A stretch of 64,000 nt of DNA from Phyto melanocephala (GCA_941918925.1 OW799233.1:48259341-48323340); one strand, 5' to 3'; counted from the first letter of the stretch, positions 1 to 11,807 are shown. Notes: generated by a model from the sequence alone, not told the origin. A program made the numbers and translations.

Positions 1-1204
1 TCCGAGATATTTTTAACAAAAGCTATAAAAACAATAGTATGTAAGATACTTTCAATATTCTTCTTCTTTCTTACTTTTAACTTTTTGTCTAAACTATTTA
101 ATAAAATATTTGAAATTTTAGGCTTTTTTAATATAATTTTATTATTTTTTTATGTTCATTTCTTTTATTTTTAAGCTTATTCTACTTTTGTATTTGTTAA
201 GTCGTAAAATGTATAGAAATATATAAAAATATATTCAACTTACAATTACAAAATATGTCACAAATATGACAAAAGTATTAAAAAAAATTTAAAAATATAT
301 ACAAATTTCATAATATAAATAATACTCAACTTATTTAGATTTCTTTGGAGACAAGGGGAAACTTTTTACCCTTAACTATTTTATTGTTTATTTTTTTAGT
401 TGATACTTCCTCTACAAAATTGTTCTAAACTTTATTTGTAAATATTTATTAAAGTTAATTATGTCTTTGCCACTTTTTTACTTTTGTATTGTATATTTAT
501 ATAAATAAAAATTATAAAAATATAAAATAAATAGTAAGAGAACAGATTTTTATTTAGTCACAATTTTATTGTTTTCTGCATACTTAACGCAATTCGTGCT
601 GTGTTTCTGTTAGAATAGTACACAACTAACTTGTCATATAGATTTTTCCGAATGAAAATCATATTTTTATACTTAACCTGTGGTGCCAAACGTCGCTGCT
701 CTGACATAATCGGATATGTGACAGTTTAAAAAAAAAATATTGCTCTATTTTGAAACATTATTGGTCTATAACATCTATTCACCAAACCGATATCTTGATA
801 TAAAAAATAAACAATAGTCAGTATGCGTAAGGTTAATACTGTAAAGTAACAAAATAAAATGCTTTTACTGCTCTCCTGAAAACTCATTAAAAAACACATA
901 ACTGGGTTTGTTAGAGCAACGACGATATAGTTTTGCCATTGCATTTGTAATTTCAACAATATTCAGTTCTAACCCCATATTTACAGAAAGTTTATAAATA
1001 GGAAAGTCAATTAAGCGATGTTTTAAAGAAAATACCTAATTTTTAAATATATTATGTTCCAAAGCTCCTAATTAATTTTTATAAAAAATTCTGACTGAGA
1101 TAAAAGCAACACCTCGTTGTTTTTCACAAAACACGATTTTTTTTGAGCTTTAAGAAAACGGAGAAACTCAATGATTATCAACAGACACAATACAGTAAAC
1201 TTTA
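1..1204. other. AT-rich stretch, no gene seen
   Basis: Very AT-rich sequence with short homopolymer runs. All open frames are below about 80 codons and show no recognisable motif. I see no splice-site pattern, RNA gene or terminal repeats that I can support. Confidence 0.5.
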
Positions 1205-1330
1205 AAACATTTAAAATCCATGATGGCCGCCACTACAAAATGGTGTAAAAAATGCATATATGGGTTAAACCTAGTACTTACGCCTTTCAATCCCTTCAAT
1301 ATTGCACAGAAAATATTCAATTTCAGATGC
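1205..1330. mobile_element. Fragment of type-A Helentron-like repeat
   Basis: The segment around the GATGGCCGCCACTAC motif is an inverted match to the interior of the type-A element at about 10790-10870, and a weaker match to 2460-2560. No terminus is present, so this is an internal remnant only. Confidence 0.45.
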
Positions 1331-1458
1331 AATAACGAAATTTATAGAATTAAGTAAAATTATTTAGGACCTAGTGGTAGTATATTTATAAATTCGAATA
1401 AAAAAATATTTTCAAAAAGTCAGTTTTTTTTCTATAAAATTTTAACTTAAGCAAGATT

Positions 1459-1657
1459 CAAAGGTATAATTATTCATCAGGTAATTGCAGTTCGGAGAGA
1501 ATATTTTTGTTTATATTCTTTATATATGAAGTTTGACATAAGAGAGGAGAGAAAATTGTTTTTTAACTATAGACTTTGACAGGTGAAATTTAAAATAAGT
1601 GAAGAAAAAAATAATCAGCTGAAGAAACAAGACTACCTGATGAATAAATGTGCCTTG
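1459..1657 (+). mobile_element. hAT-type MITE, degenerate copy
   Basis: It shares both ends and interior with the better copy at 56052-56267: a left end around TTATTCATCAGGTAATTGCAG and a right end around CTACCTGATGAATAAATGTG followed by CCTTG. The left terminus has decayed and I could not see an 8-bp target duplication. Confidence 0.65.
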
Positions 1658-2149
1658 CTTATAAAAACAATAAAAATATATGTATATAGAAATTGAAATT
1701 AATTTTAGGCAAATGTTTGATTGAATATATTTTGATAGTGACTTTTTCTGTGTGGTATGAAATAAAACTAGTAGAATCAGAATAGAATGCAGAAAAATCT
1801 AAGATTGCGTTCACAGCTAAATACAGACTATACATACATATATAAATCATATATGGCAATTACAAAATTATCCCCTTTAACCCTCTCAATTTTAGAATCG
1901 ATCAAAACGTGGTTGATTTGTAGATTTCAGCAATAATGAAAAAAAAACAAAGATTGCAATAAGTCTACTTATAAACGTTGTGTTTAAGTTGATCCACAAT
2001 GTTATCATTACTAAGATTTTTAGTTCTTATGAGGATTCTGGTTGCTATAGTTTTTTTTTTACCAGTAAGGTTTTGAGTGTGTAAAAGAGTCCCTTTAGAG
2101 AAAAGAAACGTTATCACTAATATATTTTAATGAAACCATTAAAAAAACA

Positions 2150-2850
2150 AGACAGCGCGCTATATTAGGCCGTGCCGAATCTGATATTACCCTTCACCAT
2201 CATGTACCAAATCGTAGCTTAGCCTAGATTTCATATAATACTCCATTTTCTTTATTATTTCTGATGCCACCTTTGATTTTGAACTTTTACATAGTTGACT
2301 GTATTCTACTAGTCAAGTCCTTTCATTTAATACCCATATTGTTAGGGTTAAAAAAATGTTCTCCGCCATTTTGTTTCAGAAAAAATGGCGTACGAACATT
2401 AAAATGTGGCGTTATTAAAAATGTACATTTTGTAAACTCCTGGAAAAACTATGAAAAACTTTAAAATCCAAGATGGCGTCCGATATAAAATTTCGAATGC
2501 ATGGGTCATATCTAGTATTCCCCTCAATATGGGTATCAAATAAAAGGGCTCGATTATTTGAATATGATAAACTTTAAAAAAATCTAGGTTGAAGTCCAAG
2601 ATAACCTCGAAAACAAAATTGCTGATATATGGGTAAGGTTTAGTAATTACGGTTAGGGACGATATAACTCTTTCAATATGGGTATAAAAGGGAGGGATTA
2701 ACAAGTAGAAGGCAGTAACTATTAAACATTAAAAATTAAGATGGCATCCATCATCAAAAAATTATCAAATCAGCATAAACAAATTCAAGATGGCGTCTGA
2801 AACGTTTTTGACATTATAATAATTATAATTATGAGCGTATTCTATAAGGA
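2150..2850 (-). mobile_element. Type-A Helentron-like element, 3' part
   Basis: Starts with the conserved 3' hairpin (GGCCGTGCC core) followed by the sub-terminal repeat ACCCTTCACC, as at 10468-10500. It continues with interior sequence in which the 'AAGATGGCG' motif recurs every ~100-130 bases, reflecting degenerate tandem units. The 5' terminus is not present. The terminal CTTG is mutated. Confidence 0.6.
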
Positions 2851-3242
2851 ACATTAACTATTTACGTAGAATCTCAAGCTTTCTTAGTCCGGTCAGGTTT
2901 CGGTTAAAATAGTTATTCTCCAGCTGAATTTTGGTTTTCTTTTACTGTTTGTCGCTTATGGGTTCCATTATAGTATTTCATGGCATATTTCGTCGATTGC
3001 TTTTCGATCCAATTATACTTTCGACGTTTCATTTGTGTATTGATATCTTTCAGTTGAGTCAGTTGTAGAAATTGTTGTTTTTTTTTCACCAATTCTATAA
3101 AATGTTACTCAGACATCTATAAACTAAGACTTTCAGTTGGTGCTTGATGGATTAATTTACAAATGGACTGACCCAGGCATTGTATACGTTATTTTTGGAA
3201 TTTGGAGAACGTGATCAAACCTCTTAATATTTTTTAGAATGC
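2851..3242. other. Non-coding stretch, nothing recognised
   Basis: AT-rich, no open frame of note, no recognised repeat termini. Confidence 0.4.
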
Positions 3243-3968
3243 ACACAAAGAAAAACCTTTGTTACGACATGATCACGATGGTCATATTATATTTTCTATA
3301 CCAATATTTGGTTGCCGAAAACAAGTAATAGTTTTATTAATTTTGTTTCATCATATATTTTTTCACGACAATTAAATGTTTGTTTGAGTTTTATCATTTA
3401 ATGTTTACTTTTCGTATAAATTTCGATACGATTGCGTTTTAAAATAGTATGATTTAAAAAAATTGTTATGACACAAATAACAATATATTCAAAAATATTT
3501 AAAATTACAAATGATCAATAAATAATAGGTGAGACAACAGTATGATTACAAAGCAATCAAGCAATGATTTTTTATAACAATATGTTGATTTCAACTGTTC
3601 TTCTTGCTGAATAAATTTTTATTATTTTACAAGATGTCAAAAAATGCAAAAACATTGTGAAAAAATTAAAGAAATTTAAGAATAAACTAGAAAATGTAAA
3701 AAAATATTGGTATAAGAATTAAAATGGCAATTAAAATGGCAACTACAATTATTTTATCTAACTTAAAGAAAAATGCAATAATTTGCCGTAAAAAAGCAAA
3801 GATTGTCAATTTCAACTATAGTCATATATTTTGTTATTGCATGATACTTTAATTAAACATTAATGATAATTGGCAACCATTATATGTTTTAACGATAATC
3901 ATACAATTTAATTATAGTATGATGATCTTCGATTATGGTGACCACAACCATGTTTTTTCTTTGCGTGT
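3243..3968. mobile_element. Candidate MITE with ACACAAAGAAAAA termini
   Basis: The left end (ACACAAAGAAAAAC, 3243) and right end (TTTTTTCTTTGCGTGT, to 3968) are inverted matches with one extra base. The interior is non-coding and AT-rich. A second, weaker copy of roughly its last 150 bases follows at 4010-4170 (same order of GCATGAT, GGCAACCATT and CCACAACCAT motifs), so the end was duplicated or two copies sit side by side. No target duplication was identified. Confidence 0.45.
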
Positions 3969-4009
3969 AGCAAATATTAAAGAAAACACGCAATAAATAT
4001 TTAAATTTA

Positions 4010-4170
4010 AATAACTATTTTGTTCGTAGTCATAATATTATAATTGCATGATAAATAATAATGATAACTTGCAACCATTATATATTTATTTTATCCATAT
4101 TTATACACTTCAATCATAGTATGTTGCTTTAAGATTATGACTACCACAACCATATTTTTTATGTACAGGC
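4010..4170. repeat. Partial second copy of the 3815-3965 segment
   Basis: Runs parallel to 3815-3965 through shared motifs (TAATTGCATGAT, TGCAACCATTATAT, GACTACCACAACCAT) with many substitutions, ending in a diverged form of the same terminus (TTTTTTATGTAC). Confidence 0.5.
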
Positions 4171-4199
4171 ATCTTTGTTTTACTTCGCTAATGATTTTG

Positions 4200-4460
4200 T
4201 CATTGTGCTAAACCCTCAATGTTGAATTGGTGTATTGGACTTTCATTAGGCTTATTAGTTTGAAATGGACGTGTTTGTTCTCAAAAGCATTCCAGATGTT
4301 ATTTTTATTTATGACATAGAAAGATTTTTCGAAATCGAGGTATACAAAGTATAATGTTGTATTGAACTCATTGCACTTTTCTATGAGAAACGCCAGGTTA
4401 TTTATTTAGTCAACACAGGAGCGATTGATTCTAAATCCGTTTTTTTCTTTGTCAAAAGGT
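4200..4460 (-). pseudogene. Non-LTR retrotransposon RT fragment
   Basis: Read on the minus strand, about 75 codons resemble the reverse-transcriptase region around motif A of RTE/Jockey-type LINEs: a GFR-x2-RSC-like stretch near 4440, then LIEKCNEF, then a YLDFEKSF block at about 4330 where families carry the first catalytic Asp. At least one stop (after the RSCVD-like stretch) interrupts it and both ends are missing, so it is a dead fragment. The clade cannot be fixed from so little sequence. Confidence 0.6.
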
Positions 4461-4719
4461 ACGATTAAGCATAATTTTGTCTCTCTAGATGCTGCTTAAT
4501 TTAACGTCATATTTAATTGTAATTTTTTGTTATCAAGCCTTATTTTCATTGTGTGGGGATCACCTCTGTATTTCAGATTCCATATATATATTACATTTGT
4601 TTTTATTTCTAAATAAATTTCTTTTGCAATACGAACTCTGGCGAGACAAAGTTAAACTATTGTAAAACTGAATTCATAGAACAAATAAATATAAGCGAAA
4701 CCCACTCTTGGTAGCATAT

Positions 4720-4831
4720 TTGCGATTAATGCAAATTGAGCTTCAATATTGTCATTGAAAAAATGGAACATCGGATAGAAGTATGCCACCAAAGCTATGG
4801 CGAATATTTAGCCGATATTTTATTTCACACA
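4720..4831 (+). pseudogene. Tc1/mariner-like transposase C-terminal tail
   Basis: The frame reads ...VIEKMEHRIEVC...YLADILFHT followed by a stop at about 4829. This pattern (IE-x2-x-RI-x-VC, then G-x2-LADI-x-FHT at the end) matches the tail of insect Tc1/mariner-type transposases as I know them. The same tail occurs inside the type-B elements near 51180-51260 and 58060-58145. Only the last ~35 codons are seen here, 17 bp before the foldback transposon. Confidence 0.5.
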
Positions 4832-4844
4832 TAATTTCCTTATA

Positions 4845-4847
4845 TTA
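4845..4847. repeat. Putative target-site duplication TTA (left)
   Basis: TTA immediately precedes the CACTAGG terminus and recurs right after the other terminus at 8312-8314. The second foldback element at 16774-19457 is also flanked by TTA on both sides. Confidence 0.6.
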
Positions 4848-5503
4848 CACTAGGTCACAAATAACAAACTTTTGTCTGTTATTTGTTTCTAGCATACTTT
4901 TTCTCATGGATTTGGACCTACTGAACACGAAAATGAATTTTAAAAATTTTTCTGTCGATTGGTTTGCGAGATACAAATTTTTTAATTTTTTTTTTTAATT
5001 TTTGGAGGTACACTTACTATTTTGAGCATATCTTTAGTCTTCTTTGACCTATTTTATCCTACTACTACTCAAATTAAAGACAATTGAGCCGTCTACAACT
5101 TATTCTCAGAAAATTTTCAAATCGGGTTAGTAGTTTTGATGTTGGCGGCTTAAAAAGGTTAAAAAACTGGGTTTTTTTAGTAAAAATGTGGCTGAAAAAT
5201 TCATATAAAAATTCATATAAAATATAAAACGCGATGTTAACAGCGATTTTAATTTTTTACGTATAGCTGACACTTTTCCAAAGAAAATAAGCCCTTACTT
5301 AACAAAATCTGATGACAAATGGCCGACTTATTATTTTTTTGGTAAACGACCGAAATTCCGCTATTTCACGATTTTTTGATTTTCATTATTTGCACAGCTT
5401 ACCTACCCAACGCAAACGAATAAATACATTTGAACTTAATTTAAAATAAACAAATTAGTCTTCGTATATTATTTTTTAATTTATTTACAGCACTACATGC
5501 TCA
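4848..5503 (+). repeat. Left inverted arm of foldback transposon
   Basis: Reverse complement of 7427-8311 apart from the ~240-bp insertion there. The match is near-perfect from about 4890 inwards to 5503 (...CACTACATGCTCA), weaker between 4857 and 4885, and good again at the CACTAGG terminus. Confidence 0.85.
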
Positions 5504-5608
5504 ATGTATCGCACAATTAGCTAAACTAACGAAATTAAACTAACTAATTAAATTAAGCAAATCAACGCACAAAAAAAATGAGTAAAAACAAAGATATAAG
5601 TGTACATT

Positions 5609-7328
5609 TTATGCCATGTGGAAAAACTGCTGACTTCTTCTTTGTTTTTTGTATTCGCTGCAATCGGTCTCACGTATTAGGGTCCAAATATAGTCACCCA
5701 TCATAGCCGTGTCATAGATGCCCTGATAGCGTCGTTCCATAGCCTTCAATTCCTGATGAAAGCGCTCGCCGTGTTCGTCGCTCACGTCTCCTAAATTCTC
5801 AGGGAAAAAATCCAAATGAGAATGCAGAAAGTGTATTTTAAGTGACATGTGCACTCCCATGGCTTCATAGTTCTTTACCAGATCCTCAACTATGTCCTTA
5901 TAATTCGGGCTTTTGTTGTTTCCTAAAAAGTTTTCCACAACAAGCCTGAAGGAATTCCATGCTGCGGCTTCGATGGGTGATAACAGCTTTGGGAATTTTT
6001 CATCTTTCAAAATTTTTTTTATCTCGGGTCCTGCGAAGACTCCTTCTTTAATTTTTGCCAGCGAAAGGTAAGGGAAAATTGACCGTAAATAGGCAAAAGC
6101 TTCACCTTCTTTGTCTAATTTTTTGGCAAAATTTTTAATCAAACCCAATTTTATGTGCAGCGGCGGAAGTATTATATTTTCACGGTTCTCTATTAGTGGT
6201 TTGCGCTGAACATTCGCTTCTCCAACTACAGGTTTCGTTCGTACCGGCCATTTTTTTTTTATATAATGCTGATCATCAGCGCGGCTATTCCAAAGGCACA
6301 GAAAACAGCAATGTCGCGTATAGCCTCCTTGGAGTCCACACAGAATGGCCACAACTTTAAGGTCGGCGCATATTTTCCAATTGTATTTCCTATACTCTAT
6401 GCATTTCAGCAAAATGTCCATAGTTTCATAGTTCTCCTTTGAATGAACCGCATGAGCAATAGGAACAGATGGCTTTTCATTCCCATTATGTAAGAGAACT
6501 GCCTTCAAGCTCTCTTTGTTGCTGTCAATAAACAACCTCCATTCGTTGGGGTTGTGAATTTGGTGAAGCTCTTGGAACAAGCCTGAAATGTCGCTGCAAA
6601 AACATATTTGGTCTTTCTTTGTATAAAATTTTGCATACTCCTTGTGACGGTTTCTGTACGCTGTTACTTTCACTTCTGAAGCCGCAAATCCACACTGTAT
6701 CATCCGAGACGCAAAAAGTTCGGCTTTCTCCTTAGTGAGACCAAAATCGCGCACCCAATCGTTTAGTTCGGCCTGTGACAGTAATTTTCGCTTTGCACCC
6801 GGCTCAAATTCGCTTGCATTTGACTCGGACTCTTCTTCTGACGATTCTGCTTTTTGAAGAGATGCACCAGGGCACACTGGATATGGCACATCATGCGAAT
6901 GTGGTACTGGAAGCGCAAACGATCCCACTTGAGCGTAGTTCCATTTAAAAAATCTTCCTACCCCACTGTTTGTGGTGAGGCAAAAATAACAGTCTGTGGA
7001 ATGGCATAGCGGCTTTTTCCACATCATTGGTGTATCGAATTTCATATGGCGGCTAAAATTAAAATAAATTACTATATTCGCTATGTATAATGTGTTTAAA
7101 TAACCAGCCAGCTGCCCAGTTGGTTAAGATTATATAGCAAAGATCACACAGCGACTTAGGTGTCCATGGTTCTGTGATATTTGGTGAAATACCAAAATAA
7201 TTCAAATAGTGCAATTGTACTGCTGGAGTAAACTTGTGTGCGTGATTTTTTTTTATAAACTGGCCACAAACATTGCAGAAATTGTCTGGATCGTTCAAAC
7301 ACTCGAACACACGTAGTCTTTTACTCAT
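5609..7328 (-). CDS. Transposase-like protein of the foldback element (two exons)
   Basis: Likely product: the transposase of the surrounding element, acting on its inverted ends. I propose exon 1 at 7328-7105 and exon 2 at 7052-5609, joined across a 52-base intron with GTTATT...TTTTAG ends. The join restores the frame and yields 555 residues. Exon 1 holds an N-terminal zinc-finger-like region (C18-x2-C21 ... C61-x2-C64), and a further Cys cluster (C91, C96, C99) follows the join. An acidic Ser/Glu linker lies near residues 140-155. A plausible RNase-H-like DDE core is D251 (LFIDSN), D305 (ICADLK) and E501 (SDEHGE), with a CC-x2-C cluster at 323-327 between the second and third. The start is the first ATG; no stop interrupts the frame. 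Related proteins are widespread in arthropod genomes as unnamed families (recollection, not a search). The catalytic assignment is inference. Confidence 0.75.
7053..7104 (-). other. Predicted intron of the transposase gene
   Basis: Minus-strand donor GTTATT follows GGCTG, and the acceptor TTAATTTTAG precedes CCGCCAT. Without splicing, exon 1 runs into a stop at 7059, and the downstream frame starts at an internal Met. The equivalent junction region is also interrupted in the relative at 17427-18295, supporting a conserved intron. Confidence 0.65.
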
Positions 7329-7426
7329 TGTCTTCCTTGCGTTTTCTAAATATTAACTTCTTTACACTTTCACAGACAGTTTTGAAATGCAATTGATAAC
7401 CGTGTCTCCTTATGTTTAAATATGTA

Positions 7427-8311
7427 TGAGCATGTAGTGCTGTAAATAAATTAAAAAATAATATACGAAGACTAATTTGTTTATTTTAAATTAAGTTCAA
7501 ATGTATTTATTCGTTTGCGTTGGGTAGGTAAGCTGTGCAAATAATGAAAATCAAAAAATCGTGAAATAGCGGAATTTCGGTCGTTTACCAAAAAAATAAT
7601 AAGTCGGCCATTTGTCATCAGATTTTGTTAAGTAAGGGCTTATTTTCTTTGGAAAAGTGTCAGCTATACGTAAAAAAATTAAAATCGCTGTTAACATCGC
7701 GTTTTATATTTTATATGAATTTTTATATGAATTTTTTAGCCACATTTTTACTAAAAAAACCCAGTTTTTTAACCTTTTTAAGCCGCCAACATCAAAACTA
7801 CTAACCCGATTTGAAAATTTTCTGAGAATAAGTTGTAGACGGCTCAATTGTCTTTAATTTGAGTAGTAGTAGGATAAAATAGGTCAAAGAAGACTAAAAA
7901 TAGTAAGTGTACCTCCAAAAATTAAAAAAAAAAAATTAAAAAATTTGTATCTCGCAAACCAATCGACAGAAAAATTTAGGAGAAGTAAAGCGTAGTGGGC
8001 TTCTCAGACCACCTTGTAAATAAATATATTGTTTTGAAAACGAAATCTTGCAAATTGTCAAAAAACAGTGGTGTAAACGGTTTAGATTTTAATAAAGATT
8101 TTAAATCAAATCTACTAGATTTCGCTCAAGTGTAAATGTAGTATAATATATATTAAACAAAAAAAAAATAAAAAAAAAATTAAAAAAAATATTAAAAAAA
8201 AAAAATAAAAAAATAAAAAAAAATTTTAAAATTCATTTTTGTGTTCAGTAGGTCCAAATCCATGAGAAAAAGTATGCTAGAACCAAATAATAAAATGGCT
8301 GTTGCCTAGTG
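7427..8311 (-). repeat. Right inverted arm of foldback transposon
   Basis: Inverted partner of 4848-5503. It is longer because an A-tailed insertion occupies about 7978-8218. It ends ...CCTAGTG followed by TTA (8312-8314). Confidence 0.85.
7978..8218 (+). mobile_element. A-tailed retroposon inserted in the right arm
   Basis: The left arm is uninterrupted here, so this ~241-bp piece is an insertion. It starts AGGAGAAGTAAAGCG, ends in a long A-rich tract with scattered T, and is flanked by AAAAATTT on both sides (7970-7977 and at the tail end), a likely target duplication. This is the signature of LINE-driven retroposition: a 5'-truncated LINE 3' end, a SINE or a processed transcript. I do not recognise the body. 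Confidence 0.65.
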
Positions 8312-8439
8312 TTATAATACAAAATGTAAAAATATTTCGCTGAAAACTTTTTAATTTATTTATAATTAATATCGTACGTTTTTGTTGTGCAACTCAAAAG
8401 AAGGAAATAAAATATAAAAACCTGTGAAAAGCAGTCCTA

Positions 8440-9560
8440 TCTAGCAATCATTGTCTCTGTCCATTTACCAGCCGACCCGTATGATGAATCCAATGATATT
8501 CTCTAGTTTGCACTCTGAGACATCAATCAACTCATTGTGGAATCGCTTACCTAACAACCTAAATCGATGTTTCTATAGTCTCGGGCAGTGGCAGACAATA
8601 TGCTCCACAGTTTCTATCTCTTCCTCATCCTCACACATCCTACAGTAAGCCAGAGTGCCGCAATCCTATCTACTGATATTGGCCCTTACTGGACAATGTT
8701 CCGTTATAACCCTAAAAGTGGCCCTTACACTTACCCCATTAAGTCCAGGAGTATCGTAGATCTTCTACTATAAAGCCCTTGACACTCTGCAGTCCATTCT
8801 TTTACTCCATGCCATATCAGTCCTTTCTGATAACCACGCCCTAATTTGTCCAAAGTATTGGGCCACCGATAGTCTTACTGTGCCCTCTTCATATGTGAAC
8901 CCTAATACTGATATACTCGCGCAAGTTCGTCAGAATTTCTAAAAAACTCACAATTTTATTAAAAGCTCTACTACTTTTCCTAACCAGCCTAAATTTGACA
9001 AAATGTCCTTTCAACCTCCATACTTTCGAAATATGTTATTTTATAATATCCAATTTCCTACAGATAGCTAGTATCTTTGCAGGGAAAACGCTGCAATTAA
9101 ACATAAAGTTTGTAAAACCTCCTGAGGTGTTCTTCTCATTGCACTAATGACAACAAGAAAAGCACACCTCTGTACCATTGTAAAAAGCTTCCTGTAACAA
9201 CCATTTTATAATACCTTCAACCACATAGTACATCCATATATCAGTCTTAGCACCGTCATGTAAATCCAATTTATATCCATTGGTAGTAGGCTCAAACTTC
9301 TGCCTATGAAGTTTCAATACGTGAAGTAGGCATTCAGGCATATCTTCACCCTCTTATTTGTATTAATTTTTCAGGACAGTTTACTGTCCAAGACTACACC
9401 GATATATTTTGCTACGCTAGCAAATTCTAATTTTACCCCAATAAGTATCAGTCGCCTAAACGCTTCGATCTTACATTTTCTGGTAAAGAGAACTAGCTTA
9501 GTCTTGTCCGGGTTTCCCTTAAACTTATTTCCTGAAGCCAAAGAATTTTAAATTGCCTTA
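8440..9560 (-). pseudogene. Non-LTR retrotransposon fragment (RT end to Zn finger)
   Basis: Minus-strand reading shows pieces in the right order of a Jockey/LOA-type pol C-terminus. Around 9560-9390 is a GNPDKTKLVLFTRK...VAKYIGVVLDSK block (RT thumb region), around 9150 an RRTPQEVLQTL-like block, and at 8650-8585 a C-terminal CCHC knuckle (C-x2-C ... EH-x3-CHCP). Frames shift and stops intervene throughout, so it is an old dead copy. The same blocks are present in better condition at 25309-26996. Confidence 0.7.
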
Positions 9561-10451
9561 GGATAACGTTAAGCGTCAGTGATAAAACCCCTCCCTATAT
9601 TGTCTCCCTTGTCGTACTGTTTCTCAATTAACTCTATTTAAAAACTTTTAACAAATTTCAATGATTCAATAGAATGAATATGTCTGTTTTTCTGTGTGTA
9701 GTCTTATAAAAGAAATATTTTTTGCTCGATAGTACTGTGCAAATTGTGGAAATTTTTTGTAGTATGATCATGGTGCATTTATATAAGGTGATCGCAATTC
9801 GAAGAGGATTTTTCGGTGAAATTTTTTTTATATTAAGTTCGAGAATTTTAAATTACAGGAGAAGAGAGAGAAAGTGTGAAATTTTTTGCATATTGAAAGA
9901 AGCAGCTGATGTAGAATGATATTTTTTCATAGTAGGAAATGTCACCACCCAACAAAAACTCTCATTACAAAATAATGAGTTAAATATACTTAAATACAGT
10001 TTCTCACTTCATAAAATTTGGCGTCTAAACCTACTATTTCAACACAGCGATGTGATTGATTTAAATAAGAATTTGCTAGCCTGCCTTACAAATAAGCACT
10101 GAAATATGAACTTTCTTTTATAGCAATAAATATCTTTATAATTAAACTGAAGGATTACTCCATAATTCGATTCGAAACTAAAATTTTTCGAATTTGTATG
10201 CCAACACATTGTAATTCGAAAATGTCTTCTTCCGAACTTATTGCACTTCATTGCAATAAGTGCATTGAACACATGCATATTAGATGAAAAAAAACTGATT
10301 TTCAATGAGTTTACATGAATTGTTTAAGATATTTTGCAGGATTTTGCAAGTAACCTGCAGATAATATTAGACTACGTGGTCCATTTTAGCTAAATGGACT
10401 ACTCACAACATAGTCCTATCTCATGTAGTCATGGACCATATAATTTTTAAA
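9561..10451. other. Non-coding stretch, nothing recognised
   Basis: AT-rich with only short chance frames. No terminal repeats or RNA signature seen. Confidence 0.4.
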
Positions 10452-11463
10452 CAAGTAAAAGTGCTTTATTCGGCCGTGCCGAATCTGAAAATACCCTTCA
10501 CCATCATGTACATACATAGGTATAATTCCACATCGTAGCTTAACCTATATTTCATGATATACGCCATTTTTCCTTATTATTTCCGACCCCATCCGTGATT
10601 TTGAATTTTTACGTAGTTAACTGTATTCTACTAGCCAAGCCCTTTAATTTAATACCCATATTGATGGGGTTAAAAAAATTTGATCCGCCATTTTGTTTTA
10701 GATGCCATCTTGGATTTTACATTTTTTAACAATTTACTGTATTCTACTGGTCAAGCTCTTTCATTTTATACCAATATTGAGGGTGTTCGAGAAGTTACAT
10801 TTTAAAATACCAGATTTGACCCTTATATAAATTTATTGTTCGCCATTTTGTAGTGGTGGCCGAAATGAATTTTAATTTTTTATAGGGCTTTCAGATGATA
10901 CCAATATAGACTCTCTCGGTTGTCTAGGAGCTGAAAAAAATTGATTTTCGTTTGTAAATTTTTGGAATATTTAAAAAAAAAAATTTTTTTTTCCTTTAAC
11001 TTTACCGATTAGGGCCCGATGTATCCAAAATTTGTCACGAATATTTCTAGAGGCATACTATATCTACAAATAGTAGCAAAGGTACCTATAAATTATTCTA
11101 TGGTTGAAAATTTTTAATTTTGGTGGTAAAATATGGAAAAAATTAAAGGCAGTCGTGTTCTTTTGCTCATATCTCAGAAAGTAATGGGCCGATTGTGCTG
11201 AATTTCAATAGCGATTCATTCCCTGATATTTCTAAAAGATTGATACCATACACAGATCTGAGGAACATATGGTTGCTTCTAAAAGATGATTTCATCCAAC
11301 ACACGGACAGACGGGCAAACTGTCAGGGCTTAATCGACTCCTCTATTCATAAGCTTTCAGAAAATATATACTTTATGGGGTCGGAAATGAAAATTGTAGA
11401 AATTACAAACGGAATGACAAAGCTATATGTATATACCCTTGTGCACCACAGGTGAAGGGTATA
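10452..11463 (-). mobile_element. Type-A Helentron-like (DINE-1/HINE-type) element, full length
   Basis: A non-coding element of 1012 bp. Its 3' end (left on the plus strand) is CAAG, i.e. CTTG on its own strand. About 16 bases inside is a perfect 7-bp hairpin, ATTCGGC-CGT-GCCGAAT (10468-10484), then the sub-terminal repeat TACCCTTCACC. The other end carries the matching GGTGAAGGGTATA (11451-11463). Matched sub-terminal inverted repeats plus a 3' hairpin and insertion into a T-run are the architecture described for DINE-1/Helentron derivatives. The interior has two ~120-bp degenerate tandem units (10608-10800). No protein is encoded; mobilisation would be in trans. Confidence 0.7.
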
Positions 11464-11807
11464 ACAAGAGATTGTAGTTAAACGACAAGTGTTTGTGTTT
11501 TAACGATTAAATATATTGTTGACAAGACGTGTATAATGGTCGTGTAGGTGCTCCATTGAGTAGTGACAAAGAGTAGTTTTGAGACTACGCCGAAGGGTTA
11601 TATGGTCCAGCCCTATGCTAAATCGACCACGTTTTCTCCATACATTTGGGTGATCTTTGGTTTAGTCCTAGTCCATTGCAGAGTATACTTTACATGCGTA
11701 TATGGACAAGTCGCGTTATCTGCAGGGTAAGTATGTACTTTGAATAGCATCATTAAGACAAGCTACTTTGCTATTTTTTGGGGAGGCATAAAAATGCATA
11801 CTTTTGC
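11464..11807. other. Short non-coding stretch
   Basis: No gene. Contains TATATGGTCCAG near 11600, an inverted echo of GGACCATATA near 10435 on the other side of the type-A element, hinting that the two flanks once belonged to one palindromic repeat. Confidence 0.3.

Larger units (their letters stand above)
4848..8311 (-). mobile_element. Foldback DNA transposon with intact transposase
   Basis: A 3464-bp element bounded by long, almost perfect inverted repeats (4848-5503 and 7427-8311) and flanked by TTA on both sides. The termini read CACTAGG..., and the interior carries one two-exon gene on the minus strand (5609-7328). CACTA-like ends plus a 3-bp duplication recall the EnSpm/CACTA (CMC) superfamily, but that placement is inference: the protein belongs to a group I remember only as 'uncharacterized' proteins in arthropods and cnidarians. 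The arms are close to identical except for one extra insertion in the right arm, so the copy is young and could be autonomous. It lies against a Tc1-like remnant on the left. Confidence 0.8.

Noticed and set aside
1463..1657. A third foldback transposon
   Set aside because: Only a ~200-bp MITE with short ends; no long arms.
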